Source of the DNA: an uncultured Muribaculaceae bacterium
GTDB taxonomy: Bacteria > Bacteroidota > Bacteroidia > Bacteroidales > Muribaculaceae
Reading direction: 5' to 3'
NCBI GenBank assembly: GCA_934555895.1
Contig: CAKTFH010000014.1
Location: 1 to 59,328, forward strand
Length of the DNA: 59,328 nt
In this document: in pieces, positions 34,350 through 42,582 of the stretch
How positions within the stretch are numbered: position 1 is the first letter of the stretch
Layout: each line of letters starts with the position of its first letter
Notes under the pieces: model-generated
Told to the model about the DNA's origin: nothing
Database searches by the model: none
Seen by the model: only the letters and a program-made list of their open reading frames with translations
Translations under genes and position numbers: made by a program

Positions 34350-35842
34350 TCCGCAAGCTCATAACAGCGTTATCGATATCTCTCGCAGCCACTATGGCTG
34401 CGGGAGACATCGACTACACGCACGGTATCCTGATGGTCAACGAAGACTGGTATGGCCATCAGAACTCCACCGTAAACCATCTTTCGCCCGACGACCCCGA
34501 CGGCGAATACTGGCACTATCGCGTGATACAGGCCGAGAACCCTGGTGTGGAACTCGGCTGCACCAACCAGTACGGAGCCATATGGAATGGACGCATCTAT
34601 CTCATCGCCAAGCAAGACAAGGACCCCGGGGCCACAATAGTCGGAGGCCGCATAACAGTGGCCGACGCCACCACCCTCAAGGTGATAAAGCAACTGCGCC
34701 TCATCGACCCCTCAGGAGCACAGTGCGACGGACGAGCATTCTGCGGTGTCAGCGCCACAAAGGGATATGTATCGACCAGCAACGGCATCTGGGTGCTCGA
34801 CCTCGAAAGCCTCGAAATCAAAGGCCAGATTGAAGGCTCGGCCAACCCCAACGCCGGCGGCGACAACGACAAGCCTGCCGACGACCCCACCGGCTCGCTC
34901 TATTTCGGCCAGACAGGCACCATGATGCTTGCCGCGGGCCGTGTATTCGCGGTGCATCAGCAATATGGCCTCCTGGTCATCGATCCCGAGACCGACAAGG
35001 TCATAGATGTGCTCACAATGGATAATGTGGACGACGCCATAGAGGCCGACACCGGCACACGCCCCCGCCGCACCTCGGGCATAGGCTCGACCATAGTCCG
35101 CTCGAAAGACGGAGACATCTGGTACAGTGCCGCAAAAAACGTGCAGGGCACCGGCGCTGCCGTGCCTTACATAGTGCGTGTGAACCCTGTGACACTCGAG
35201 CGTGAGGTAATCAGGATAGAGGGCGACGACATCTATCCGCCGTCCAACTCATGGTATGCCTGGACACCAGACCCGTTCTGCGCCTCGGCCAAGACAAACA
35301 CCCTCTACTGGTGCGGAGGCCAGAACAGCTGGTTCACCAACTACCGCGTGTTCCGCTTCGACATCGATACGCGCCGAGTGGAAAAACTGCTTGACTTCTC
35401 GGCCGAGCCCGGCGACTGGCACATCTATGGCTGCTCGCTTGGCATCGACCCCGTCAACGACGAGCTCTACGCCTCGATGTTCCACAAATTCGTGGACCCG
35501 ACCTACGAACTGCGCCGCTACACCGCCGACGGACAGCTGATAAAGACCTATCCGATGATTTCAAACTACTGGTTCCCGTCGCTGCCGCTTTTCCCGGAGG
35601 CACCGGCTTACGACAGTGTGAACGGGAACATTGTCGAATCTCACACCATCATCGAATATCGCCACGGCACTCTACTTATCAAGTGCTCCACAGCCGACGA
35701 GGCCACGGTCTACAATCTTTCGGGCACATGCGTTTACCGCTGCGTCCTCACCGACGGCGCATGCCGCACTCGGCCTTGCCTGTCTCCCGGCATCTACATC
35801 GTCAGCACCGGCTCCGACAGCCGAAAGATTGCAGTCAGATAA
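34346..35842 (+). CDS. Secreted DUF5074-like propeller protein with sorting domain
   Basis: The 498-residue protein has a signal peptide (LITALSISLAATMAAG), a propeller (about 22-425) and a C-terminal sorting-like segment (about 430-498, ATVYNLSGTCVYRC...PGIYIVST). The propeller begins GILMVNEDWYGHQNSTVNHLS and LGCTNQYGAIWNGRIYL, clearly a relative of the propeller in the preceding protein and, more distantly, of the BtuG start. The gene overlaps the preceding stop by 4 nt and ends the B12 operon, followed by a terminator. It probably is a cell-surface corrinoid-related protein delivered by another secretion route than the lipoproteins. Function is inferred. Confidence 0.8.
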   Translation: MIRKLITALSISLAATMAAGDIDYTHGILMVNEDWYGHQNSTVNHLSPDDPDGEYWHYRVIQAENPGVELGCTNQYGAIWNGRIYLIAKQDKDPGATIVGGRITVADATTLKVIKQLRLIDPSGAQCDGRAFCGVSATKGYVSTSNGIWVLDLESLEIKGQIEGSANPNAGGDNDKPADDPTGSLYFGQTGTMMLAAGRVFAVHQQYGLLVIDPETDKVIDVLTMDNVDDAIEADTGTRPRRTSGIGSTIVRSKDGDIWYSAAKNVQGTGAAVPYIVRVNPVTLEREVIRIEGDDIYPPSNSWYAWTPDPFCASAKTNTLYWCGGQNSWFTNYRVFRFDIDTRRVEKLLDFSAEPGDWHIYGCSLGIDPVNDELYASMFHKFVDPTYELRRYTADGQLIKTYPMISNYWFPSLPLFPEAPAYDSVNGNIVESHTIIEYRHGTLLIKCSTADEATVYNLSGTCVYRCVLTDGACRTRPCLSPGIYIVSTGSDSRKIAVR

Positions 35843-35872
35843 CACCCCGAACATCCGAAATCCTATCTTTAG

Positions 35873-35915
35873 CAGGCCCGCCCCTCCCGTTATGAGAGGC
35901 GGGTCTGTGTTTTTT
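35873..35915 (+). terminator. Intrinsic terminator of the B12 operon
   Basis: CAGGCCCGCC pairs with GGCGGGTCTG around an inner CTC/GAG stem, followed by TGTTTTTTG. It closes the operon that began at the riboswitch. Confidence 0.88.
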
Positions 35916-35947
35916 GAAAAAAAGAGTGCGAAAAACCGATATTTTAG

Positions 35948-35955
35948 TAACTTTG
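35948..35955 (+). promoter_or_regulatory. -7 element of serS (TAACTTTG)
   Basis: An exact TAnnTTTG box lies about 106 nt before serS. No TTTG at the usual spacing upstream; the leader between 35960 and 36061 shows no structure I can name. Confidence 0.55.
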
Positions 35956-36061
35956 CAGTTGCAAAGCAGTAAATAACAACAATCGGGAGCGGTTCTCCGG
36001 CGGCATCTCACATCACGCTGACGCACACCCGGACGCCCCTTACAGCATACTCATTACACAC

Positions 36062-37333
36062 ATGCTTACTCTTCAACAGATTAAATCGAATCCGGCCGAG
36101 GTTGTAGAGCGCCTCGCCATCAAAGGTTTCGACGGCAAAGAAGCCATCGACAAAGTGCTTGAGCTCGATGACCGCCGCCGTCAGCTCCAGCTCGACAACG
36201 ACAACAAAGCCGCCGAGCTCAACCGCATAGCAGCCTCTATCGGCGCCCTGATGAAAGAGGGGCGCCGCGACGAAGCAGCCGAAGCAAAGGCTCAGGTGGC
36301 CGGTCTCAAGGAAGCGCAGAAGACCATCGCACAGCAGCTGGCCGAGACAGAGCAGGAGCAGCGCAATCTGCTCCTCACCATCCCCAACATGCCCTGCGCC
36401 ATGGTACCCAAAGGCACTTCGGCCGCCGACAATGTAGTGGAGAAGACCTCCGGTCCGCTTCCCGAACTTCCGGCCGACGCGCTCCCTCACTGGGACCTCG
36501 CAAAGAAATACAACCTCATTGATTTCGACCTCGGAGTGAAAATCACCGGAGCCGGATTCCCCGTTTACATGGGGAAAGGCGCCCGTCTGCAGCGCGCCCT
36601 CATCCAGTTTTTCCTCGACGAGGCCAACAAGGCCGGCTATCTCGAGATTGAGCCGCCCTATGTTGTGAACGCAGCGTCGGGCTACGGCACAGGCCAGCTC
36701 CCCGACAAGGAGGGCCAGATGTATCACTGCGAGGTCGATGACCTCTATCTCATCCCCACAGCCGAGGTGCCAGTGACCAACATCTACCGCGATGTAATCC
36801 TCAGCGAGGACGAGCTCCCCAAGAAAAACTGCGCCTACTCGGCATGCTTCCGCCGCGAGGCAGGCAGCTACGGCAAGGATGTGCGCGGCCTCAACCGCCT
36901 GCATCAGTTCGACAAGGTGGAGATTGTGCGCATAGAGCGTCCCGAGGACAGCTACGCCGCTCTCGAGGAGATGAAAGACCACGTGCAGGGTCTGCTCGAC
37001 AAGCTCGGCCTCCCCTGGCACATACTGCGCCTCTGCGGCGGCGACATGAGCTTCACATCGGCCATCACGTTCGACTTCGAGGTATGGTCGGGAGCCCAGA
37101 AACGCTGGCTTGAAGTATCGTCGGTATCCAACTTCGAGACCTACCAGGCCAACCGCCTGAAATGCCGCTACCGCGGCGCCGACAAGAAGACCCGCCTCTG
37201 CCACACTCTCAACGGCTCGGCTCTCGCTCTGCCCCGCATCATGGCGGCTCTGCTCGAGAACAACCAGACCCCCGAGGGCATCGTGGTGCCCGAATGCCTG
37301 CGCAGCTACACAGGCTTCGACATCATCGACTGA
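36062..37333 (+). CDS. serS: Seryl-tRNA synthetase
   Basis: The 423-residue class II synthetase charges tRNA-Ser. Residues 1-105 form the long antiparallel coiled-coil arm that grips the tRNA (Lys/Glu/Ala/Gln-rich, KEALDKVLELDDRRRQLQ-type heptads). The catalytic domain has motif 2 in NCAYSACFRREAGSYGKD and motif 3 in LNGSALALPRIMAALLENNQ. Length matches the family. It is a single-gene unit with its own -7 box and a hairpin after the stop. Confidence 0.97.
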   Translation: MLTLQQIKSNPAEVVERLAIKGFDGKEAIDKVLELDDRRRQLQLDNDNKAAELNRIAASIGALMKEGRRDEAAEAKAQVAGLKEAQKTIAQQLAETEQEQRNLLLTIPNMPCAMVPKGTSAADNVVEKTSGPLPELPADALPHWDLAKKYNLIDFDLGVKITGAGFPVYMGKGARLQRALIQFFLDEANKAGYLEIEPPYVVNAASGYGTGQLPDKEGQMYHCEVDDLYLIPTAEVPVTNIYRDVILSEDELPKKNCAYSACFRREAGSYGKDVRGLNRLHQFDKVEIVRIERPEDSYAALEEMKDHVQGLLDKLGLPWHILRLCGGDMSFTSAITFDFEVWSGAQKRWLEVSSVSNFETYQANRLKCRYRGADKKTRLCHTLNGSALALPRIMAALLENNQTPEGIVVPECLRSYTGFDIID

Positions 37334-37361
37334 CGCCTGTCTACACATCCGCAACACACAC

Positions 37362-37397
37362 CGAGGCTATCCGGCAACGGATAGCCTCGACTGTTTA
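37362..37397 (+). terminator. Hairpin after serS
   Basis: CGAGGCTATCCG and CGGATAGCCTCG form a perfect 12-bp stem with a GCAA tetraloop, followed by ACTGTTTA. The T run is weak, but the stem and its position 28 nt after the stop support termination. Confidence 0.75.
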
Positions 37398-37443
37398 CCA
37401 TACCACTCATTCATTACCGGAAAAACCTCTCCTCATAACAAAA

Positions 37444-40413
37444 ATGAAACCGGGCAACCTGAAAATTCTCACATTTGCATTTCTCATCATATCACTCACG
37501 CAGGCATTTGCCGCCGACCTCGATAAATTCATGCTGCGGGGATACATATTCGATGAGACCTACAATCCTGTCGATTCGGTGGAGGTGGACCTCAAACTCA
37601 ACGACACCATTCCGGTGAATTTCAAGCTGCTCACGGGCGATAACGAGACACGCATGCTCCGCGGCAATCAGCTGCGCCTGATGGTCGACGGAGGCCTGGG
37701 CGACTACAGTCTGAGACTCTACAAAGAGGGTTACGAACTTCTGGTGAAGGATTTCAAGATAGCTTCGGTGAGCGAGAACATCAAGTACCTCTCGGCGCTC
37801 ACCATGGAAAAGGAGCGCAACGTGATGCTCAACACGGTCACAGTGCAGGCCACGCGAGTGAAGATGGTGATGAAAGGCGACACGCTGGTGTTCGACGCGG
37901 CGGCGTTCCAGCTCGCCGAGGGATCGATGCTCGACGCCCTCGTGCGCCAACTGCCGGGAGCCACGCTCTCGACTGACGGAGTGATAGAAGTGAACGGCCG
38001 TAAAATCAACGAATTGCTTGTAAACGGCAAAGATTTCTTCCAAGGCGACCCCAAGGTGGCGCTGCAGAATCTGCCGGCTTTTACCGTGAAGAACCTTAAG
38101 GTCTACGACAAAGCCGATAAGGACGACTACCTCACCCATTCGCGTGCGAAACTCGACCGCCGCGAGGAGGATGAGAACCTGGTGATGGATGTGGTGCTGA
38201 AAAAAGAGTACGACAACGGCTGGCTCGCCAACGCAGAGGGCGGCTACGGCACCAAGGAGCGATACATGGGCCGTGCTTTCGCCATGGGATATACCGACAA
38301 GTTCCGCCTTGCGGCGTTTTTCAATGCCAACAACACCGGCGACCATACTCAGGGAGGCACCTCAGGCCAGTGGCGTGGAGCCTCGTCAACCGAAAACGGT
38401 ATGCAGGACATCATCACCTCAGGTCTCGACTACAACTATACCCTGCCCGACAAGGTGGAAGCCTCGGGCGCGGTGACCTACAACGGCGAAAAAAACCGCG
38501 ACCACTCCAAGACAGCCTCTGCCCGCTTCTTCCAGAGCGGCGACATCTACGGCCGCGGACAGAGTTTCCAGAAAAACCGTCCTCAATCGGTAAGAACCTC
38601 CCACAGCGTGCATGTGTTCGGCTCTAACATACATTTCTACGTGTCGCCCACCTTCAACTGGCGACGCGCTGATATGGACAATGACTATATGTCGGCCACT
38701 TTCACCCAGCCGCCCGTGGAGAGCTACCGCGGTGAGGCCATCGAATCGATTTTCGACGCACGCACATCGCCGGACTTCAGCCGCTACATGCTCACCCGGC
38801 TACGCCAGATGCAGGCCAACCGAAGCAATTCCACCAACGGATTCCTAAACACCAGCGCCACCTTCCGTCCGAAGACCTGGAAAGGGATGCTCTACATGGC
38901 GGCCACAGGTTCGTTCAACCACAGCAGTGACAAGACCCACACATATTACGACCAGGCCTATGGTCCCGAAAGCACCGGCGGCAACACCCCGGTGCGCAAC
39001 GACCGTTTCAACACCTCGACCAACGACAACCGCCACGCAACCGTCACGGCATCCTATTCTCAGGATTTCAGACATTTCGGCGATATCCGCAGCAACACCA
39101 CCCACTTCTCAGTCACAACCAACTACAACTACGACAACACCAAAAACAACAACGCGCTGTATATGTCCGACATACTCCCCGACCCGCTCACCCCGCCGTC
39201 GGCCGTGATGCCTGCCGGACTGCTGATTGACCCCGCCAACTCGCCTTCGACCACCACACGCAAGCACTCCGGCTCAGCCGACGCCGCCGTAAGCTTCAGC
39301 TCGGAGCCGACAGCACCCGGCGACTCCACCTTCAATGCTTCCTACAGCATCCGCGTCGGGCTGAACTACACCCACGACCACGAATATTACCACTACCTGA
39401 AGCGCGACATCACCGACCAGCACATAAGCCGCAACACCGATTTCCTGCAGCCCACCGTCATGTTTGAGCTAAGCTCCTCGAACAAACACCGCAACATATC
39501 GTCGTCGCTGCACTACTCCACGCAGACCATCGCGCCTCAGCTGTCATACCTTGTCAACACCTACGACTCGAGCAATCCCCTCAACATATTCATCAGCAAT
39601 GCAGCCGACCTGCGCAACGCCAGACAGCACAGCCTGTACTTCAACTGGATGCGATACAACCGCGAATCGGCATCTCATTTCGATATATGGGGCTTGTGGG
39701 AAGTCACCACCAACTCCACTGCCATGGCGCAGCGCTACAATCCAGCCACTGGCGTGACCATCAACACCCCTGAAAACATATCCGGCAACTGGTCGGCCCA
39801 CTTTAATGCAAACGGCTCGGTAAGTTTCGGGCAGCGCCGCAACATCACCCTGTCAGGCACGCTGGGACTGGGCGCCAGGAACTCGGCCGACTACACCGCC
39901 ATCAACACCACCCCGGTGCGCAGCTCTGTGTTCACCCACAGTTACCGTCCCACACTCAAGCTCGACTACACCACCACAGGCGGCAGCACATTCACCGCCG
40001 GAATGAACGTAGTGGTGGAATCGCAACACTCCGAGCGCGAGGGATTCAACAACATGACCTGGTACAGCTACTGGCCGTTCGTGCGCGCTTTCGTGAAACT
40101 GCCTGTAGGACTGGAGCTGAACACCCAGTTCAACCCTTATTTCCGCCGCGGATACTCCGACCCCTCCATGAACACCACGGAATATGTGTGGAACGCCACC
40201 CTGTCGAAATCGTTCACCCGCCCCAGCATCACCCTGCGTGTGAGCGCCAACGACATCCTCGGCTCGGCCAAGCATGTATATTCAAGTGTCAACGCCCAGG
40301 GACGCAGCGAAACCTGGCGCTACTGCATGCCCCGCTACGTGATGTTCACCGTCGGCTACCGCCTCGACATGAAGCCCCGCAGCGGCAAAGGCCCCACACC
40401 CCGCTATTACTGA
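37444..40413 (+). CDS. TonB-dependent receptor-like outer-membrane beta-barrel protein
   Basis: The ATG at 37444 gives a 989-residue protein with a signal peptide (ILTFAFLIISLTQAFAA). A carboxypeptidase-regulatory-like domain follows (about 28-115), then a plug-like segment (LDALVRQLPGATLSTDGVIEVNGRKINELLVNGKDF, the hallmark of this receptor group), and a long barrel (about 270-985) rich in Asn/Thr/Ser. This group (outer membrane protein beta-barrel family) often lacks a paired SusD, and none is present here. The open frame extends upstream over the end of serS but no start there is credible. It precedes an alpha-galactosidase by 49 nt; transport of a galactoside is possible but not shown. 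Confidence 0.85.
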   Translation: MKPGNLKILTFAFLIISLTQAFAADLDKFMLRGYIFDETYNPVDSVEVDLKLNDTIPVNFKLLTGDNETRMLRGNQLRLMVDGGLGDYSLRLYKEGYELLVKDFKIASVSENIKYLSALTMEKERNVMLNTVTVQATRVKMVMKGDTLVFDAAAFQLAEGSMLDALVRQLPGATLSTDGVIEVNGRKINELLVNGKDFFQGDPKVALQNLPAFTVKNLKVYDKADKDDYLTHSRAKLDRREEDENLVMDVVLKKEYDNGWLANAEGGYGTKERYMGRAFAMGYTDKFRLAAFFNANNTGDHTQGGTSGQWRGASSTENGMQDIITSGLDYNYTLPDKVEASGAVTYNGEKNRDHSKTASARFFQSGDIYGRGQSFQKNRPQSVRTSHSVHVFGSNIHFYVSPTFNWRRADMDNDYMSATFTQPPVESYRGEAIESIFDARTSPDFSRYMLTRLRQMQANRSNSTNGFLNTSATFRPKTWKGMLYMAATGSFNHSSDKTHTYYDQAYGPESTGGNTPVRNDRFNTSTNDNRHATVTASYSQDFRHFGDIRSNTTHFSVTTNYNYDNTKNNNALYMSDILPDPLTPPSAVMPAGLLIDPANSPSTTTRKHSGSADAAVSFSSEPTAPGDSTFNASYSIRVGLNYTHDHEYYHYLKRDITDQHISRNTDFLQPTVMFELSSSNKHRNISSSLHYSTQTIAPQLSYLVNTYDSSNPLNIFISNAADLRNARQHSLYFNWMRYNRESASHFDIWGLWEVTTNSTAMAQRYNPATGVTINTPENISGNWSAHFNANGSVSFGQRRNITLSGTLGLGARNSADYTAINTTPVRSSVFTHSYRPTLKLDYTTTGGSTFTAGMNVVVESQHSEREGFNNMTWYSYWPFVRAFVKLPVGLELNTQFNPYFRRGYSDPSMNTTEYVWNATLSKSFTRPSITLRVSANDILGSAKHVYSSVNAQGRSETWRYCMPRYVMFTVGYRLDMKPRSGKGPTPRYY

Positions 40414-40462
40414 AATGCGTCTCCCCCCGGCAAAAATTTTCACACCTTAAATACATAAAACC

Positions 40463-42526
40463 ATGTCCTTACGCAAAAACGGCATTTGCCTGTTACTTTT
40501 CCTCGGAGTATGCCTGCCGCTATTCGCAGGCTCACACTCGCTTAGACTCGGCGATACCGCCACAGGCTGCGAACGCAGTGTAAAAGAGCTGTTCATGAAG
40601 GGGATGCCACCGTTCAGCTTCATACTCGACAGCGTCAGCTCCGACTCATTCATAAAGCGCTGGAACCGAAAAATCGAGAAAGTTCCGTCGACAAGAACCG
40701 ACGAGAGCAAATATGAGGTAACCTTCACAAATCCCGCGAAGACTCTCGCGGTGCGGTGCGACATCACGACATTCACCGATTTCCCGGCGGTGGAGTGGAC
40801 CCTGCATTTCAGGAATCTCGGCGACACCAACTCGCCGACCATAAGCCATGTCAACGCCGCCGACATTGACTTCACACAACCTGCGGGCGACTTCACACTC
40901 TACACCGCCCACGGCTGCGAGGCCACGAATCTCGACTTCCATCTGCAGAAATACAACCTCAGGCCCGATTCGCTCTATATGTTCAGGCCCTATGGGGGCA
41001 GGTCGTCATCAATCACCGCGTTCCCGTTCTACAACATCGCCGGCACCGACGGCGAGAAAGGTGCCTTCGTGGCCATAGGATGGACCGGCACATGGCAGGC
41101 CGAATTCGAGGAGAGTTCGGCATCAGCCCTCTCCTTCCGCTCGGGCATGAGCAACACCAACCTCTACCTGCTTCCCGGCGAAGAGATACGCACCCCGATG
41201 ATATCGGTGCTGATGTGGCAGGGCAGCGACCGCATCGACGGCAACAACGCTTTCCGCCGTTTTGCCCTCGCGCACCATTCGCCGCTCGACTCGAAAGGAA
41301 GGATGATACAGCCGCCGCTATGCTCGGGCTTTGACTTCGGCGATCCCGAGCCCTGTCAGGAGTATGAGAGCTTCAACGAGCTGATAGCCCGCGCCATAGT
41401 CGACCGTCATCAGCGCTTCGGAATCATGCCCGAAGTGTTCTGGCTCGACGCAGGATGGTACAAGGGCAACAACGCGCCCATGTCGGAGGAAGAGGGGCGA
41501 GGATGGTACAACACCGCTGGAAACTGGGAGGCTGACCCCTCGCGATTCCCCAACGGACTGAAAGGCGTGGCCAACATAGTGCACGATGCCGGAGCGAAAT
41601 TCATGGTGTGGTTCGAGCCCGAGAGAGTGTTCCATGGCACCGACTTCCATAAAAACGTGCCGCAATATCTCCTCGACCTTCCCGGCGCCGGACAGTCGCT
41701 CTTCAACCTCGGCGACCCGGAGGCAAGGGATTATCTGTGCCGCTACATGGGCGATTTCTTCGAAAAAAACGGCATCGACTACTACCGTCAGGATTTCAAC
41801 ATCGACCCCGAGAGCTACTGGGCGCACAACGACCCCGAAGGACGCCACGGCATCACCGAGATACGATATATAGAAGGTCTCTATGCCTACTGGGACTGCC
41901 TGCGCCAGCGCTTCCCCGACATGCTCATCGACAACTGCGCCAGCGGCGGCCGTCGCCTCGACATCGAGACCATGTCGCGCTCCATACCCCTGTGGCGCAC
42001 CGACTGCCACTACGGCGAGCCCAACTGCCAGCAGGACCATGAGTACGGCCTGAGCCAATTTTTCCCGCTTCATGGCACCGGCATATACTTCACCGACCGC
42101 TTCTGCGCCCGTTCGGGCCTGAGCAGCGCCTATACATTCTCGGGCGAGGTGATGGGGCGCACCAACACCGTGCCCAACATACGACACAGCATGAAGACAT
42201 ATCGCGAACTCCGCGACTATTTCCTCAAAGATTTCTACCCGCTCAGCGGCGATGACGACATCACCGGCCTCGACCGCTGGATAGCATGGCAGTTTCACGA
42301 CCCCGCCGACGGCTCGGGCATCGTGATGGCGTTCCGTCGCGAGGAGTGCCCTGACTCCACCTATACCTGCCGGCTCCGCGGCCTTGACGCCGACGCCGCC
42401 TACACCCTTTTCGACGAAGACACCGGCACCACCCATACCCGCACCGGACGCGAGCTCATGGACGGCCTCACCCTCACCCTCGCCTCCCCCCGCCAGTCGC
42501 TCCTCCTCCGCTACCGCAAGCAATAA
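40463..42526 (+). CDS. Secreted alpha-galactosidase, GH36-like
   Basis: The 687-residue protein has a signal peptide (LLLFLGVCLPLFAG), an N-terminal beta-sandwich (to about 290) and a TIM barrel with GH36/GH31-clan motifs: MPEVFWLDAGWYKG, IDYYRQDFNID (nucleophile Asp expected at RQD), DNCASGGRRLD and PLWRTDCHYGEP (acid/base region). In most GH36 members the nucleophile motif reads KWD; here it is RQD, so substrate preference may differ. The C-terminal 80 residues form the usual small beta domain. The preceding receptor gene is 49 nt away and probably co-transcribed. It would release alpha-linked galactose outside the cytoplasm. Confidence 0.9.
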   Translation: MSLRKNGICLLLFLGVCLPLFAGSHSLRLGDTATGCERSVKELFMKGMPPFSFILDSVSSDSFIKRWNRKIEKVPSTRTDESKYEVTFTNPAKTLAVRCDITTFTDFPAVEWTLHFRNLGDTNSPTISHVNAADIDFTQPAGDFTLYTAHGCEATNLDFHLQKYNLRPDSLYMFRPYGGRSSSITAFPFYNIAGTDGEKGAFVAIGWTGTWQAEFEESSASALSFRSGMSNTNLYLLPGEEIRTPMISVLMWQGSDRIDGNNAFRRFALAHHSPLDSKGRMIQPPLCSGFDFGDPEPCQEYESFNELIARAIVDRHQRFGIMPEVFWLDAGWYKGNNAPMSEEEGRGWYNTAGNWEADPSRFPNGLKGVANIVHDAGAKFMVWFEPERVFHGTDFHKNVPQYLLDLPGAGQSLFNLGDPEARDYLCRYMGDFFEKNGIDYYRQDFNIDPESYWAHNDPEGRHGITEIRYIEGLYAYWDCLRQRFPDMLIDNCASGGRRLDIETMSRSIPLWRTDCHYGEPNCQQDHEYGLSQFFPLHGTGIYFTDRFCARSGLSSAYTFSGEVMGRTNTVPNIRHSMKTYRELRDYFLKDFYPLSGDDDITGLDRWIAWQFHDPADGSGIVMAFRREECPDSTYTCRLRGLDADAAYTLFDEDTGTTHTRTGRELMDGLTLTLASPRQSLLLRYRKQ

Positions 42527-42582
42527 ACTTATAGATCTTATATTCTCTCCATATTAAAACGAAAGATTTATACCCGCGTCAT

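Noticed and set aside
36008..37357. Long open frame on the strand opposite serS
   Set aside because: It mirrors the serS codon bias, contains no recognisable domain, and serS itself is certain. A similar long frame opposite rpsA (46631-47896) is rejected for the same reason.
37162..37443. Earlier start for the 989-residue receptor
   Set aside because: It overlaps serS in another frame and has no signal peptide; the ATG at 37444 has one.
37444..42526. Polysaccharide utilisation locus of the SusC/SusD type
   Set aside because: There is no SusD-like lipoprotein, and the receptor belongs to the barrel group that often works without one.
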